NCBI RefSeq assembly: GCF_034057115.1 | Contig: NZ_CP139195.1 | Span: forward strand, 3,162,001 to 3,226,000 | Origin: Pseudomonas sp. AN-1 | GTDB taxonomy: Bacteria; Pseudomonadota; Gammaproteobacteria; Pseudomonadales; Pseudomonadaceae | Direction of reading: 5' to 3' | DNA length: 64,000 nt | Shown: in pieces, positions 1-12,805 of the stretch | How the letters are laid out: every line of letters starts with the position of its first letter | Numbering within the stretch: position 1 is the stretch's first letter | Translations under genes and position numbers: made by a program | Notes under the pieces: model-generated | Told to the model about the DNA's origin: nothing | Databases searched by the model: none | Seen by the model: only the letters and a program-made list of their open reading frames with translations

Positions 1-660
<660 letters not shown>

Positions 661-672
661 CGCCCGTCGCCC

Positions 673-688
673 TGTTCCACGTGGAACA
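673..688. promoter_or_regulatory. parS centromere site (perfect TGTTCCACGTGGAACA)
   Basis: This is a 16-bp perfect palindrome identical to the Pseudomonas ParB-binding consensus. It sits in the 28-bp gap between two convergent stop codons, so it is non-coding. The parA-parB genes lie about 20 kb away in the same window. It is expected to nucleate ParB spreading for chromosome segregation. Confidence 0.9.
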
Positions 689-1813
689 TCAGAGCAGGCG
701 CAGCAGCACCTCCTCGGTCGGCACCAGGGGCAGCTGGTGGCTGGCCGCCACGCCGGGGTTGGTCAGCACGCCGGCGGCGACGTTGAGGCCGCGGCGCAGG
801 TGCTCGTCCTCCTCCAGCGCGCGGCGCGTGCCCTTGTCGGCCAGGGCGACGACGCAGGGCAGGGTGGCGTTGTTCAGCGCCAGGGTCGCGGTGCGCGCCA
901 CGCCGCCGGGCATGTTGGTCACGCAGTAGTGCACCACGCCGTCGACCACGTAGGTCGGATGGGCATGGGAGGTCGGCCGCGAGGTCTCGGCGCAGCCGCC
1001 CTGGTCGATGGCCACGTCGACCAGCACCGCGCCGGCCTTCATCTGCCGCACCATGCCGGCGCTGATCAGCTTGGGCGCCGCCGCGCCGGGGATCAGCACG
1101 CTGCCGATCACCAGGTCGGCCGCCTGCACCAGTTCGGACACCGCCGCGCGGGTCGAGTAGCGGGTGGCGATGCGATTGCCGTACAGGGCGTCGAGGCGGC
1201 GCAGGGTGTCCATGTTCTTGTCGAGGATGGTGACGTCGGCGCCCAGGCCGATGGCCATGGCGGCGGCCTGGCTGCCGACTACGCCGCCGCCGAGGATCAC
1301 CACCTTGCCCGCCGGCACGCCGGGCACTCCGCCGAGCAGCACGCCGCGCCCCCCCTTGGCCTTCTCCAGGCAGCTGGCACCGACCTGGATGGCCATGCGC
1401 CCGGCCACCTCGGACATCGGCGCCAGCAGCGGCAGGCGGCCCTGGGCATCGGTGACCGTCTCGTAGGCGATGCAGGTGGCTCCGCTGGCCAGCAGTTCGT
1501 CGGTCTGCGGCCGGTCGGCGGCCAGGTGCAGGTAGGTGAACAGGGTGTGCTGGCGGCCCAGGCGGGCGCGTTCGGAAGCCAGCGGCTCCTTGACCTTGAC
1601 GATCAGCTCGGCCTCGGCGAACACCTGCTCGGCGTCGGCGGCGATGTGCGCGCCGGCCTTCTCGTAGTCGGCGTCGCTGAAGCCGATCGCCGCACCGGCC
1701 TGGGTCTCCACCCACAGCTGGTGGCCGAGGGCGCGCAGCTCGGCCACCGATTGCGGGGTCAGGCCGACCCGATACTCGTGGTTCTTGATCTCCCTGGGTA
1801 CCCCGATGCGCAT
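689..1813 (-). CDS. ald: Alanine dehydrogenase
   Basis: Predicted 374-residue NAD-dependent alanine dehydrogenase, interconverting L-alanine and pyruvate plus ammonia. The N-terminus [20 protein letters not shown] is diagnostic of the AlaDH/PNT family. KVKEPL, the Rossmann motif [10 protein letters not shown] (residues ~175-185) and [24 protein letters not shown]-like substrate-site segments are present. Length agrees with the family (about 370). The ATG at 1813 was chosen because it begins the conserved N-terminus and has AGGGAGA just upstream; the frame extends further upstream without conservation. It is transcribed toward the sigma-54 activator. Whether that activator or an Lrp-type regulator controls it cannot be seen. 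Confidence 0.93.
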   Translation of the reverse strand: MRIGVPREIKNHEYRVGLTPQSVAELRALGHQLWVETQAGAAIGFSDADYEKAGAHIAADAEQVFAEAELIVKVKEPLASERARLGRQHTLFTYLHLAADRPQTDELLASGATCIAYETVTDAQGRLPLLAPMSEVAGRMAIQVGASCLEKAKGGRGVLLGGVPGVPAGKVVILGGGVVGSQAAAMAIGLGADVTILDKNMDTLRRLDALYGNRIATRYSTRAAVSELVQAADLVIGSVLIPGAAAPKLISAGMVRQMKAGAVLVDVAIDQGGCAETSRPTSHAHPTYVVDGVVHYCVTNMPGGVARTATLALNNATLPCVVALADKGTRRALEEDEHLRRGLNVAAGVLTNPGVAASHQLPLVPTEEVLLRLL

Positions 1814-1950
1814 GGCAGTTCTCCCTGCTGCTCTTGTGGTAGCTCTCAGCGTAGCAGCCGGGACTGTCCGTCGGCGGGCGACGCCGGGGGTTTTGACGAG
1901 GCGCTGCGGCTGCGGCCTAATGGCAAGCCAGCCGCCCACCGGGAACCGTC

Positions 1951-2835
1951 ATGTCCGAGCCGTCCACTGCCCAGCGCCCCAGCACCCTGCACCTGCCGCC
2001 GGGCGACTGGACCACGGTGCTCGACTGCCTGTGCGCGCGCTTCCCGGCCATCGACCGCGCCAGCTGGCAGTCGCGCATGCAGCGCGGCAAGGTGCTGGAC
2101 GGCGAGGGGCGCATGCTGGAGCCCGAGCACCCGTACCGCGAAGGCCTGCGCGTGCACTACTTCCGCGAGGTGGAGCGGGAGACGCCGATCCCCTTCGTCG
2201 AGGACATCCTCCACCACGACGAGCACCTGCTGGTGGTCGACAAGCCGCACTTCCTGCCGGTGATCCCTTCCGGCGGCTACGTCGAGCAGACCCTGCTGGC
2301 GCGCCTGACCCGCCGCCTGGGCAATCCGCAGCTGGTGCCGCTGCACCGCATCGACCGCCACACCGCCGGGCTGCTGCTGTTCTCCACCAATCCGGCCAGC
2401 CGCGACCGCTACCACGCGCTGTTCCGCGAGCGGCAGATCGACAAGCGCTACGAGGCCATCGCCCCGGCGCTGCCCGACCTCGAGTTCCCGTACCGCCACG
2501 AGAGCCGGCTGGTGCGCGGCGAGCCGTTCTTCCGCATGCGCGAGGCGCCCGGCGTGCCGAACAGCGAGACGCGGATGGAAGTGCTGGAGCGCCATGGCGA
2601 GCTGTGGCGCTACGCGCTGTTCCCGGTCACCGGCCGCCAGCACCAGCTGCGCGTGCACCTGGCCGCGCTCGGCGCGCCGATCTGCAACGACCCGTTCTAC
2701 CCGGTGGCGCAGCCGGCCGACGCGCCCGACGACTACGACCGGCCGCTCAAGCTGCTGGCCCGCAGCCTGCGCTTCCGCGACCCGCTGAGCGGCGCCGAGC
2801 GCGAATTCGCCAGCCGCCTGCGCCTCGCCTGGTGA
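1951..2835 (+). CDS. RluA-family pseudouridine synthase
   Basis: A 294-residue RNA pseudouridine synthase of the RluA/RsuA superfamily. The catalytic-aspartate motif HRIDRHTAGLLLFS is near residue 135, preceded by the VVDKPHFLPVIPSG strand, and the C-terminal binding motif GRQHQLRVHLAALGAPICND is present. An N-terminal region of about 75 residues resembles the small S4-like domain of this family. The target uridine (tRNA or rRNA) cannot be inferred. The cupin gene begins 11 bases after its stop, so the two are probably co-transcribed. Confidence 0.88.
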   Translation: MSEPSTAQRPSTLHLPPGDWTTVLDCLCARFPAIDRASWQSRMQRGKVLDGEGRMLEPEHPYREGLRVHYFREVERETPIPFVEDILHHDEHLLVVDKPHFLPVIPSGGYVEQTLLARLTRRLGNPQLVPLHRIDRHTAGLLLFSTNPASRDRYHALFRERQIDKRYEAIAPALPDLEFPYRHESRLVRGEPFFRMREAPGVPNSETRMEVLERHGELWRYALFPVTGRQHQLRVHLAALGAPICNDPFYPVAQPADAPDDYDRPLKLLARSLRFRDPLSGAEREFASRLRLAW

Positions 2836-2846
2836 GGAGCGACGCC

Positions 2847-3200
2847 ATGCCCGCCAACCTGTTCCAGCCGCTGCCCGATGCCCGCGCAAACGAGTGCTTC
2901 GACGACCTGCTCAGGCGTCCCGGCTGCCGCGTCGAGCGCATCGTCTCCCACGGCCAGGCCAGCCCGCCGGGCTTCTGGTACGACCAGGCCTGGGACGAGT
3001 GGGTACTGCTGCTCGCCGGCCACGCCGTGCTGCGCCTGGCCTCGCAGGCCGAGCCGGTCGAACTGCGGCCCGGCGACCACCTGCTGATCCCCGCCGGCGA
3101 GCGCCACCGCGTCGAGGCCACCGCCGCCGACCGGCCGACCGTGTGGCTGGCGGTACACTGCGGCGAGGCGCCCGGCGACGGAGCAAGCGCGCCGCCGTGA
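2847..3200 (+). CDS. Small cupin-domain protein
   Basis: A 117-residue single-domain cupin. The two short conserved motifs appear as GFWYDQAWDEWVLLLAGHAVL and LRPGDHLLIPAGERHRVEA; the latter carries the PxGxxH signature, and H/E/Q candidate metal ligands are present. The start is the ATG 11 bases after the pseudouridine synthase stop, with GAGGAG upstream. No enzyme activity can be assigned; small cupins of this kind may bind a metal or act as sugar or small-molecule isomerases. It is likely the second gene of the upstream operon. Confidence 0.8.
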   Translation: MPANLFQPLPDARANECFDDLLRRPGCRVERIVSHGQASPPGFWYDQAWDEWVLLLAGHAVLRLASQAEPVELRPGDHLLIPAGERHRVEATAADRPTVWLAVHCGEAPGDGASAPP

Positions 3201-3237
3201 GGTTAAGATGGCGTCTTTCCGCCTACAGGAGTTGCCC

Positions 3238-4104
3238 ATGACGCCTTGCCAGCCCGGCATCCTCGCCAGCCCCATCCCGGCGCAGGCCTGCCACCTGTTC
3301 TTCGCCCTCGAATCCACCGAGGCCCTGCCGGCCGCCCTCGACCGCCTGAGCCAGCTGGCCGACGGCGAGGCCGTCGTGGTCGGCTGCGGCGCCGCGCTGG
3401 TGCGCGCTCTCGGTAGTCGCATCGACGGCCTGCACAGCTTCCCGGTGCTCGACGGCGCTGCCGTGGACATCCCCTCGACCCAGCACGCGCTGTGGTGCTG
3501 GCTGCGCGGCGACGACCGCGGCGAACTGCTGCACCGCCGGCGCGAACTGGTCGCCACCCTGGAGCCGGCGCTGCGCCTGGTGCAGAGCAGCGATGCCTTC
3601 CGCTACCGCGACGGTCACGACCTGACCGGCTACGAGGACGGCACCGAGAACCCGCTGGGCGAGGAGGCCGTCGCCGCCGCCATCGCCGCCGACGGCAGCA
3701 GCTTCGCCGCCATCCAGCACTGGGTCCACGACCTCGACCACTTCCAGCGCCTGCCGCAGGCCGAACAGGACGACATCATCGGCCGCCGGCAGAGCGACAA
3801 CGAGGAACTGGAGGACGCCCCGGCGTCCGCCCACGTCAAGCGCACCGCCCAGGAGAGTTTCGCACCGGAAGCCTTCGTGGTGCGCCGCTCGATGCCGTTC
3901 AGCGACGGCGAGCAGGCCGGCCTGGTGTTCCTCGCCTTCGGCCACTCCTTCGCCGCCTTCGAGGCCCAGCTCAGACGCATGGCCGGCCTCGAGGACGGCA
4001 TCGTCGACGCGCTGTTCCGCTTCAGCCGGCCGACCACCGGCGGCTACTACTGGTGCCCGCCGCTGTGCGACGGGCGCCTGGATCTGCGCGCCGTGCGGGG
4101 CTGA
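3238..4104 (+). CDS. Dye-decolorizing (DyP-type) heme peroxidase
   Basis: A 288-residue DyP-type peroxidase, probably cytoplasmic because no signal peptide is visible. The hallmark GYEDGTENP (GxxDG motif with the distal Asp) lies mid-protein. The likely proximal heme-ligand histidine is in the following SAHVKRTAQ segment, and the C-terminal block AFGHSFAAFEAQLRRMAG and TTGGYYWCPP is typical of the YfeX/class B-type branch. The ATG at 3238 was preferred to one 30 bases upstream because CAGGAG precedes it by seven bases. DyPs oxidize dyes, porphyrins or Mn(II) with hydrogen peroxide; the natural substrate here is unknown. No encapsulin gene is adjacent. Confidence 0.9.
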   Translation: MTPCQPGILASPIPAQACHLFFALESTEALPAALDRLSQLADGEAVVVGCGAALVRALGSRIDGLHSFPVLDGAAVDIPSTQHALWCWLRGDDRGELLHRRRELVATLEPALRLVQSSDAFRYRDGHDLTGYEDGTENPLGEEAVAAAIAADGSSFAAIQHWVHDLDHFQRLPQAEQDDIIGRRQSDNEELEDAPASAHVKRTAQESFAPEAFVVRRSMPFSDGEQAGLVFLAFGHSFAAFEAQLRRMAGLEDGIVDALFRFSRPTTGGYYWCPPLCDGRLDLRAVRG

Positions 4105-4221
4105 GCACGCGCCTCATCCCGCTGCGGCCGGGATGGGGTTGCCGACCGACGACGCTTGCCGGGCAAAACCTGCCGCCGCGGTCGAGACTGATGACTGTCT
4201 CCCTTCCGCCAGGTACCGCCC

Positions 4222-5541
4222 ATGCGCCGACCAGCTCGCCGCCCCATCTCATCGCCCTGGCAGAAGCTCGTCAGCACGGGGCTGATCCTCGCCCTGCTCG
4301 GGCAGTCCGCCTGCAGCCTGACGCCGACCGTGCCCGATACCCGCTACCAGACCAGCCTCGGGCGGATCGCGGTGGTGGCCGCCCCCCGGCCCCCGGAGGT
4401 CCGGCTGGAAGGACTGGTGCGCGGCAAGGCCACGGGCGCGGCCAGCGGCGCCGGCAGCAGCTTCCTCAACTGCCTGGGCGAACTCGGCCACTCCGGCTGC
4501 AGTGGCGACATCTGCGGAGCGGTGCTGATCATCGGTCTCGGCCTGTGCGGCGTCGCAGGCGTGGTCGGCGGCGTGGTCGGCGCCGTGCAGGCCCCGCGCG
4601 CCAGCAGTGTCCGGCACGCCGAGAGCAGCCTGCTCGCCGCCGTGCAGGCCGGCGAAATCCAGGAGACCCTGCGGCGCAAGGTGGAGGAGCTGGCGGTGAA
4701 CGAAGGGCGGGCACTGGCCGGTCCTGCCCCGGAGCAGACCCGCCTGGCGACGCAGCGGGGCGACTACCGCGCCCTGGCCGCAGCCGGAATCGACCAGGTG
4801 CTGGAGGTCGGCCTGAGCGAGGTCAGCGCTGCCAGCGGCGGCAGCAAGGGTGCCCTGCAACTGCTGATGCAGGCCCGGGTACGCCTGATCCGCAGCAGCG
4901 ACAATCGCGTACTGAGCGATGCCGAGTATCTGTACCAGGGCGAGCGGCGCCTGCCCGCGGAGTGGACGAGGAACAACGCTGCGCCGCTGATGCAGGCCCT
5001 ACAGAGCGGCTATGCCGCCCTCGGCGCGCACATCCACGACAGCGTCTTCCTGCTCTACCCGTTTCCCGATCGCGGCATGCACGGCAGCGGCTGGCTGTCC
5101 TCGGTGTTCGGCCTCGCCCCGCTCGAGCCGCGCAACCGTGGCCAGCTGACCGGTGATAGCTTCCTCGACCGCCAGCTGGTCTGGACACCCGTCGCCTCGA
5201 CGCGCCCGACCCTGCGCTGGCAGGCCTTCCCGCGTCCCAGCGACATCGCGGCCGCTCCGGCGGAGATGGCACGGGTCGACAACGTGCGCTACGACCTGGT
5301 GATCGCCGAGGCACGCCAGCTCGCTCCGGGAAGCATCGTCTATCGTGGCGAGAGCCTGCCCCGGGCGAGCCACACCCTGATCAGCCCGCTGGCGAGCAAG
5401 CGCCACTATTTCTGGAGCGTGCGCGCCCGCTTCACCCTCGACGGCCGCGAGCGGGTCACCGAATGGGGCTCGACCCACTTCATGGCCACCGGTCGCCTGA
5501 CCACGCCCTCGGCGTGGTCGTACCGATTCAGAACCCCATAG
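4222..5541 (+). CDS. Predicted lipoprotein of unknown function
   Basis: A 439-residue protein with a basic N-terminus, a hydrophobic stretch (LVSTGLILALLGQSAC) and a lipobox-like ending, so the mature protein probably begins at a lipidated Cys around residue 32. A second glycine-rich hydrophobic segment at ~100-125 (VLIIGLGLCGVAGVVGGVVGAV) looks like a glycine-zipper membrane-active stretch. The C-terminal half contains LRWQAFPRPSD and repeated YxxV elements, resembling a beta-rich domain. No enzyme motif is seen. The gene stands alone, ends ~110 bases before the terminator of an opposing RNA gene, and has normal genome-like codon use. Confidence 0.7.
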   Translation: MRRPARRPISSPWQKLVSTGLILALLGQSACSLTPTVPDTRYQTSLGRIAVVAAPRPPEVRLEGLVRGKATGAASGAGSSFLNCLGELGHSGCSGDICGAVLIIGLGLCGVAGVVGGVVGAVQAPRASSVRHAESSLLAAVQAGEIQETLRRKVEELAVNEGRALAGPAPEQTRLATQRGDYRALAAAGIDQVLEVGLSEVSAASGGSKGALQLLMQARVRLIRSSDNRVLSDAEYLYQGERRLPAEWTRNNAAPLMQALQSGYAALGAHIHDSVFLLYPFPDRGMHGSGWLSSVFGLAPLEPRNRGQLTGDSFLDRQLVWTPVASTRPTLRWQAFPRPSDIAAAPAEMARVDNVRYDLVIAEARQLAPGSIVYRGESLPRASHTLISPLASKRHYFWSVRARFTLDGRERVTEWGSTHFMATGRLTTPSAWSYRFRTP

Positions 5542-5646
5542 GCCTGTGGATGGCTGTCGATGCCGCGCCGGGTGCGGCCCAGATCCCCGGGAGGCTGGCT
5601 GCGCCGGCGACGGCAGGACCAGGCACCAGCTGGCTTTTTCCAGGCA

Positions 5647-5762
5647 ACAAAAAACCCGCCGAAGCGGGTTCTTTCCTGACCATCCGACATCCTGTCGGTC
5701 GCCTCCTGGCGCTGGTCCATCATCCGTGATTCCGGGCGCATCCTTTCGCTCGGTGGATGCCT
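5647..5762 (-). ncRNA. Candidate Rsm-family (RsmX/Y/Z-like) small RNA
   Basis: The minus strand carries at least eight GGA triplets in about 75 bases, ending in a strong Rho-independent terminator. Three consecutive short hairpins present GGA in the loop: ATCA-CGGA-TGAT (5730-5719), CGCC-AGGA-GGCG (5711-5700) and CCGAC-AGGAT-GTCGG (5698-5684). An outer stem GCATCC/GGATGC (5760-5755 with 5743-5738) opens the molecule. This architecture is that of sRNAs that sequester the translational repressor RsmA/CsrA in the Gac-Rsm pathway. The length (about 115 nt) also fits. The 5' end was placed downstream of a TAAGCT-like -10. No protein reading is convincing here. The exact paralog (X, Y, Z or other) cannot be assigned. 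Confidence 0.72.
5653..5670 (-). terminator. Rho-independent terminator of the Rsm-like RNA
   Basis: AACCCGC / GCGGGTT stem with a four-base UUCG-type loop when read on the minus strand, followed there by a run of six T. The T-run is on the minus side only, so it mainly ends the leftward RNA; it may also stop the opposing lipoprotein transcript. Confidence 0.85.
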
Positions 5763-5814
5763 GTAGCTTAGAGATCGCTCCTGAGGCGCGACAGCAACAA
5801 AAACCGCCAGTGCA

Positions 5815-5832
5815 TGTAAGCCATTTGCTATA
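5815..5832 (-). promoter_or_regulatory. Imperfect GacA-type upstream activating site
   Basis: The GacA consensus is TGTAAG-N6-CTTACA. On the minus strand a perfect right half CTTACA (5820-5815) is preceded at the correct spacing by TATAGC, which matches only three of six positions of the left half. It lies about 50-55 bases upstream of the inferred sRNA start, the usual distance for Rsm sRNA genes. Suggestive only. Confidence 0.35.
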
Positions 5833-6054
5833 TCGATATGCAGACCGCCTGTGGATTGTCTCGCTGCATGCACGGCCAGCTTCGATCAGGCCGCCCAGCG
5901 ATGTCTGACAGAACTTATCCACAGCCACTTTGGTTTCCTCCTGCGACCATCACAGATCCGGAACCGCCAGCGCGGCTCTCGATGAACTCACGCCGTGCTC
6001 CCACGCCATTGTCCATCGGTTTGCTGACCGCTGTGGATAACCTCTGCCTCGGCT

Positions 6055-6312
6055 TCAGCGACGCAACAGCCGATCGGCCGACGCAATGATCCTGCGTACC
6101 TGGCCCACCGTCTGCGCCGCCAGCGCCATTGCGATATGCGGGCGCAACTGTCCCTCGAGAATCTGTGAGTTGTAGACCCTGAGCGCAAGCACCACGCTGG
6201 CCCGCAGCGAAATATCCACAGCCCGGCTGTCCGGCAGGCTCAGCCCGGCTGCATCGACCAGTACGCTGGCGACACTGCCGCCCGACCGCCAGGCGTCGTT
6301 CATGTTGTCCAT
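6055..6312 (-). CDS. Hypothetical small protein
   Basis: A possible 85-residue protein beginning MDNMNDAWRSGGS and ending ASADRLLRR, rich in Ala, Leu and Val with no cysteine and no clear signal peptide. A GGAG lies 12 bases before the chosen ATG, slightly too far; a TTG at 6330 and an ATG at 6303 are alternatives. It lies downstream of the gyrB terminator and upstream of the Rsm-like RNA, all on the minus strand. I do not recognise the family. The composition is protein-like, but it could be a chance frame. Confidence 0.4.
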   Translation of the reverse strand: MDNMNDAWRSGGSVASVLVDAAGLSLPDSRAVDISLRASVVLALRVYNSQILEGQLRPHIAMALAAQTVGQVRRIIASADRLLRR

Positions 6313-6391
6313 AGGTAGCTTTTTCTCCAAGGGTTACCCTATTTTTCGGCACCGTTCGGTCGATACTTGAGGCAATTCGCCGCTCGGCAAA

Positions 6392-6429
6392 ACAAAACCC
6401 CGGCAGACGCAAGTCTGCCGGGGTTTTGT
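6392..6429 (-). terminator. gyrB terminator
   Basis: Perfect 17-bp inverted repeat with a GCAA loop: ACAAAACCCCGGCAGAC pairs with its complement, giving an A-tract before and a T-tract after the GC stem. It lies 43 bases past the gyrB stop and ends the dnaA-dnaN-recF-gyrB transcription unit. Confidence 0.9.
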
Positions 6430-6436
6430 CTGTCTC

Positions 6437-6465
6437 ATCTGTGGATAACCGGATTATCCACAGAT
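6437..6465. repeat. Perfect inverted pair of DnaA boxes behind gyrB
   Basis: TGTGGATAA (6440-6448) and TTATCCACA (6454-6462) are both consensus DnaA boxes and form a 12-bp-arm palindrome with a 5-bp spacer, between the gyrB stop and its terminator. Two more consensus boxes lie at 5915-5923 and 6032-6040. Confidence 0.75.
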
Positions 6466-6472
6466 TTGCCGA

Positions 6473-9990
<3,518 letters not shown>

Positions 9991-10006
9991 GGCTGGTGCC
10001 CGCCGA

Positions 10007-10125
10007 TGTGGATAAGGGTACTCAACGGCTTGTACACAATGTTATCCACAGGGTGTTCCACGTACAGTACGCATGAATCGTGGCGGGGCAGACCCTGTGG
10101 CAGGTACATGCACATCTTGTCCACA
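10007..10125. promoter_or_regulatory. dnaN-recF intergenic region with DnaA boxes and a parS half-site
   Basis: This 152-bp gap contains consensus DnaA boxes at 10007-10015 (minus) and 10042-10050 (plus), a one-mismatch box TTGTCCACA at 10117-10125, and TGTTCCACGT (10054-10063), which is the left 10 bp of a parS site whose right half has decayed. It probably holds the recF-gyrB promoter under DnaA influence. Confidence 0.6.
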
Positions 10126-10142
10126 GGATCCGCCCAGGCAGA

Positions 10143-11246
10143 TCACAGGCGCATCGGCATCACGACGTAGGCCGAATCGTCGTTGCCGGCTTCCTGCAGC
10201 AGGGCGCTGCTGTTGGCGTCGGCCAGGGTGATGCGCACCTGGTCGGTGGTCATCACGCCGAGCACGTCGAGCAGGTAGCTGACGTTGAAGCCGACTTCCA
10301 GGGCGTCGCCGAAGTAGTCGACCTGCACCTCTTCCTCGGCCTCCTCCTGCTCGGGGTTGTTGGCCTGGATCTTCAGCTGGCCGCTGGCCAGCAGCAGGCG
10401 GATGCCGCGGTACTTCTCGTTGGAGAGGATCGCGGTGCGGCTGAACGCCTCGCGCAGCGCCTGGCGGTCGCCGACGACCAGCTTGTCGCCATTGCGCGGC
10501 AGCACGCGCTGATAATCGGGGAACTTGCCGTCGACCAGCTTGGAGGTGAAGGTGAAGTCGCCGGTGGTGGCGCGGATGTGGTGCTGGCCGAGGACGATGC
10601 TGACCGGCTCGTCCGGCTCGGTGAGCAGGCGCGCCAGCTCGAGGATGCCCTTGCGCGGCACGATGACCTGGTGCTTGTCCGGCGCCTCGAGGCCGGCGTC
10701 CAGCGCGCACAGCGCCAGGCGGTGGCCGTCGGTGGCCACCGCGCTGAGGCGGCCGGCGTTGACCTCCAGCAGCATGCCGTTGAGGTAGTAGCGCACGTCC
10801 TGCTGGGCCATGGCGAAGCTGGTGCGCTCGATCAGCCGGCGCAGCTTGCTCTGCGCCACGGCGAAGGTCAGCGAACCCTGGCTTTCCTCCACCGAGGGGA
10901 AGTCGTTGGCCGGCAGGGTGGACAGGCTGAAGCGGCTGCGCCCGGCCTTGATCAGCAGCTTCTGCTCGTCGACGCGGATGTCGATCAGCGCATCGGACGG
11001 CAGGCTCTTGCAGATGTCCATCAGCTTGCGCGCCGGCACGGTGATCTCGCCGGCCTCGGCCGGCTCTTCCAGGGCCACGCGGCCGACCAGCTCGACCTCG
11101 AGGTCGGTGCCGGTCAAAGACAGCTGCTGGCCCTGCACCACCAGCAGCACGTTGGACAGCACCGGCAGGGTCTGTCGGCGTTCGACGACCCCGGCGACCA
11201 GTTGCAGCGGCTTGAGCAGGGCTTCGCGTTGAATGGTGAAATGCAT
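10143..11246 (-). CDS. dnaN: DNA polymerase III subunit beta (sliding clamp)
   Basis: A 367-residue beta clamp with the expected three repeated domains and exact Pseudomonas length. It starts MHFTIQREALLKPLQLV and ends SAYVVMPMRL; the C-terminal MPMRL forms part of the hydrophobic pocket that binds clamp-partner peptides. The dimer encircles DNA and tethers Pol III. The gene lies 30 bases downstream of dnaA on the same strand, so it is most likely co-transcribed with it. Confidence 0.99.
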   Translation of the reverse strand: MHFTIQREALLKPLQLVAGVVERRQTLPVLSNVLLVVQGQQLSLTGTDLEVELVGRVALEEPAEAGEITVPARKLMDICKSLPSDALIDIRVDEQKLLIKAGRSRFSLSTLPANDFPSVEESQGSLTFAVAQSKLRRLIERTSFAMAQQDVRYYLNGMLLEVNAGRLSAVATDGHRLALCALDAGLEAPDKHQVIVPRKGILELARLLTEPDEPVSIVLGQHHIRATTGDFTFTSKLVDGKFPDYQRVLPRNGDKLVVGDRQALREAFSRTAILSNEKYRGIRLLLASGQLKIQANNPEQEEAEEEVQVDYFGDALEVGFNVSYLLDVLGVMTTDQVRITLADANSSALLQEAGNDDSAYVVMPMRL

Positions 11247-11276
11247 CTTCAGTCTCGGCTTGCGGGGGCGCGCCCG

Positions 11277-12725
11277 TCAGGTGGTCAGGGTGCGCAGCAG
11301 GTTCTTGTAGTCTTCGCGGATATCGGCGTCTTCCTCGCGAAGTTCGGCGATCTTGCGGCAGGCGTGCAGCACGGTGGTGTGGTCGCGGCCGCCGAAGGCG
11401 TCGCCGATCTCCGGCAGGCTGTGGTTGGTCAGCTCCTTGGACAGCGCCATGGCCACCTGGCGCGGGCGCGCCACCGAGCGCGAGCGGCGCTTGGACAGCA
11501 GGTCGGCGATCTTGATCTTGTAGTACTCGGCCACCGTGCGCTGGATGTTGTCGATGCTGACCAGCTTGTCCTGCAGGGCGAGCAGATCCTTCAGCGACTC
11601 GCGCACCAGCTCGATGCTGATGTCGCTGCCGGTGAAGTGGGCATGGGCGATCACCCGCTTCAGCGAGCCTTCCAGCTCGCGCACGTTGGAGCGGATGCGC
11701 TGGGCGATGAAGAACGCCGCGTCGTGGGGCAGCTCGACCTTGGCCTGTTCGGCCTTCTTCATCAGGATCGCCACCCGGGTCTCCAGCTCCGGCGGCTCGA
11801 CCGCCACGGTCAGGCCCCAGCCGAAGCGCGACTTCAGCCGCTCCTCCAGGCCCTCGATCTCCTTCGGGTAGCGGTCGCTGGTGAGGATCACCTGCTGGCC
11901 GCCCTCGAGCAGGGCGTTGAAGGTGTGGAAGAACTCCTCCTGGGAGCGCTCCTTGCGGGCGAAGAACTGGATGTCGTCGATCAGCAGGGCGTCCACCGAG
12001 CGGTAGAAGCGCTTGAAGTCGTTGATCGCGTTGAGCTGCAGGGCCTTGACCATGTCGGCGACGAAGCGCTCGGAATGCAGGTAGACCACCTTGGCGTTGG
12101 GGTTCTTCTTCAGCAGGTGGTTGCCCACCGCGTGCATCAGGTGGGTCTTGCCCAGGCCGACGCCGCCATAGAGGAACAGCGGGTTGTAGCCGTGCTTGGG
12201 GTTGTCGGCCACCTGCCAGGCGGCGGCGCGCGCCAGCTGGTTGGACTTGCCCTCGACGAAGTTCTCGAAGGTGAAGTTGCGGTTCAGGTAGCTGGTGTGC
12301 TTGAGGCCGCCCTCGACCTGCACGCTGCGCTCGGTGCGCACCGCCGGCGCGCTGGGCGCCTCGGCCACGGCCTCGACCAGCGCCGGTGCGGCAATCTCCG
12401 CCGCGGCCGGCACGAAGGCCGGCGCGGGGGCGGGGGCGGGCGTCGCCACCGGAGCGGGCGCCGGGCGCGGCGGCGCGGGGCGCTTGCTGCCGATCAGCAG
12501 CGACAGCGCCGGCACCTGGCCGTCGCTGCGCTCGTTCATCAGTTCCAGCAGACGGCCGATGTACTTCTCGTTGACCCAGTCGAGCACGAAGCGGTTGGGC
12601 GCGTACACGCGCAGCTCGTCGCCATGCATTTCGACCTGCAGCGGACGGATCCAGGTGTTGAACAGCTGGGAAGGCAGCTCATCGCGCAGGACTTCCACGC
12701 ACTGCTGCCACAGTTCCACGGACAC
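11277..12725 (-). CDS. dnaA: Chromosomal replication initiator DnaA
   Basis: A 482-residue initiator ATPase. Domain I begins [17 protein letters not shown]; domain II is a Pro/Ala-rich linker (residues ~85-130). AAA+ domain III has Walker A GGVGLGKT at residues 187-194 and Walker [10 protein letters not shown]. Domain IV carries the DnaA-box helix-turn-helix signature [19 protein letters not shown] start at 12725 was chosen because it begins domain I and follows GAGGGA; the frame runs on upstream without similarity. The promoter region contains a DnaA box, indicating autoregulation. Confidence 0.98.
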   Translation of the reverse strand: MSVELWQQCVEVLRDELPSQLFNTWIRPLQVEMHGDELRVYAPNRFVLDWVNEKYIGRLLELMNERSDGQVPALSLLIGSKRPAPPRPAPAPVATPAPAPAPAFVPAAAEIAAPALVEAVAEAPSAPAVRTERSVQVEGGLKHTSYLNRNFTFENFVEGKSNQLARAAAWQVADNPKHGYNPLFLYGGVGLGKTHLMHAVGNHLLKKNPNAKVVYLHSERFVADMVKALQLNAINDFKRFYRSVDALLIDDIQFFARKERSQEEFFHTFNALLEGGQQVILTSDRYPKEIEGLEERLKSRFGWGLTVAVEPPELETRVAILMKKAEQAKVELPHDAAFFIAQRIRSNVRELEGSLKRVIAHAHFTGSDISIELVRESLKDLLALQDKLVSIDNIQRTVAEYYKIKIADLLSKRRSRSVARPRQVAMALSKELTNHSLPEIGDAFGGRDHTTVLHACRKIAELREEDADIREDYKNLLRTLTT

Positions 12726-12774
12726 TCGGTTTCCCTCGCTCGGTAAAGCGTCTTGATAGACAGGCAAAGGACAC

Positions 12775-12805
12775 ATTGTAGCGGCGAGGCGCCGAGTTAT
12801 CCACA
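12775..12805 (-). promoter_or_regulatory. dnaA promoter with overlapping DnaA box
   Basis: On the minus strand TACAAT (12780-12775) is a good -10 about 50 bases before the dnaA GTG. A consensus DnaA box (12797-12805) falls where the -35 would be, so DnaA bound there should repress its own gene. Confidence 0.6.

Noticed and set aside
3492-5156. 554-codon plus-strand frame across the DyP and lipoprotein genes
   Set aside because: Arg/Pro/Gly-rich out-of-frame translation typical of GC-rich shadows; both real genes have motifs.
5406-5873. 155-codon minus-strand frame over the Rsm-like RNA
   Set aside because: It crosses a strong terminator and the end of the lipoprotein gene; the GGA-hairpin array explains the sequence better than a protein does.
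10054-10069. Fourth functional parS site
   Set aside because: Only the left ten bases match (TGTTCCACGT); the right arm is ACAGTA, so palindromic ParB binding is doubtful.
10080-12746. 888-codon plus-strand frame opposite dnaN and dnaA
   Set aside because: Shadow frame of the same kind, low-complexity translation, no ribosome site.
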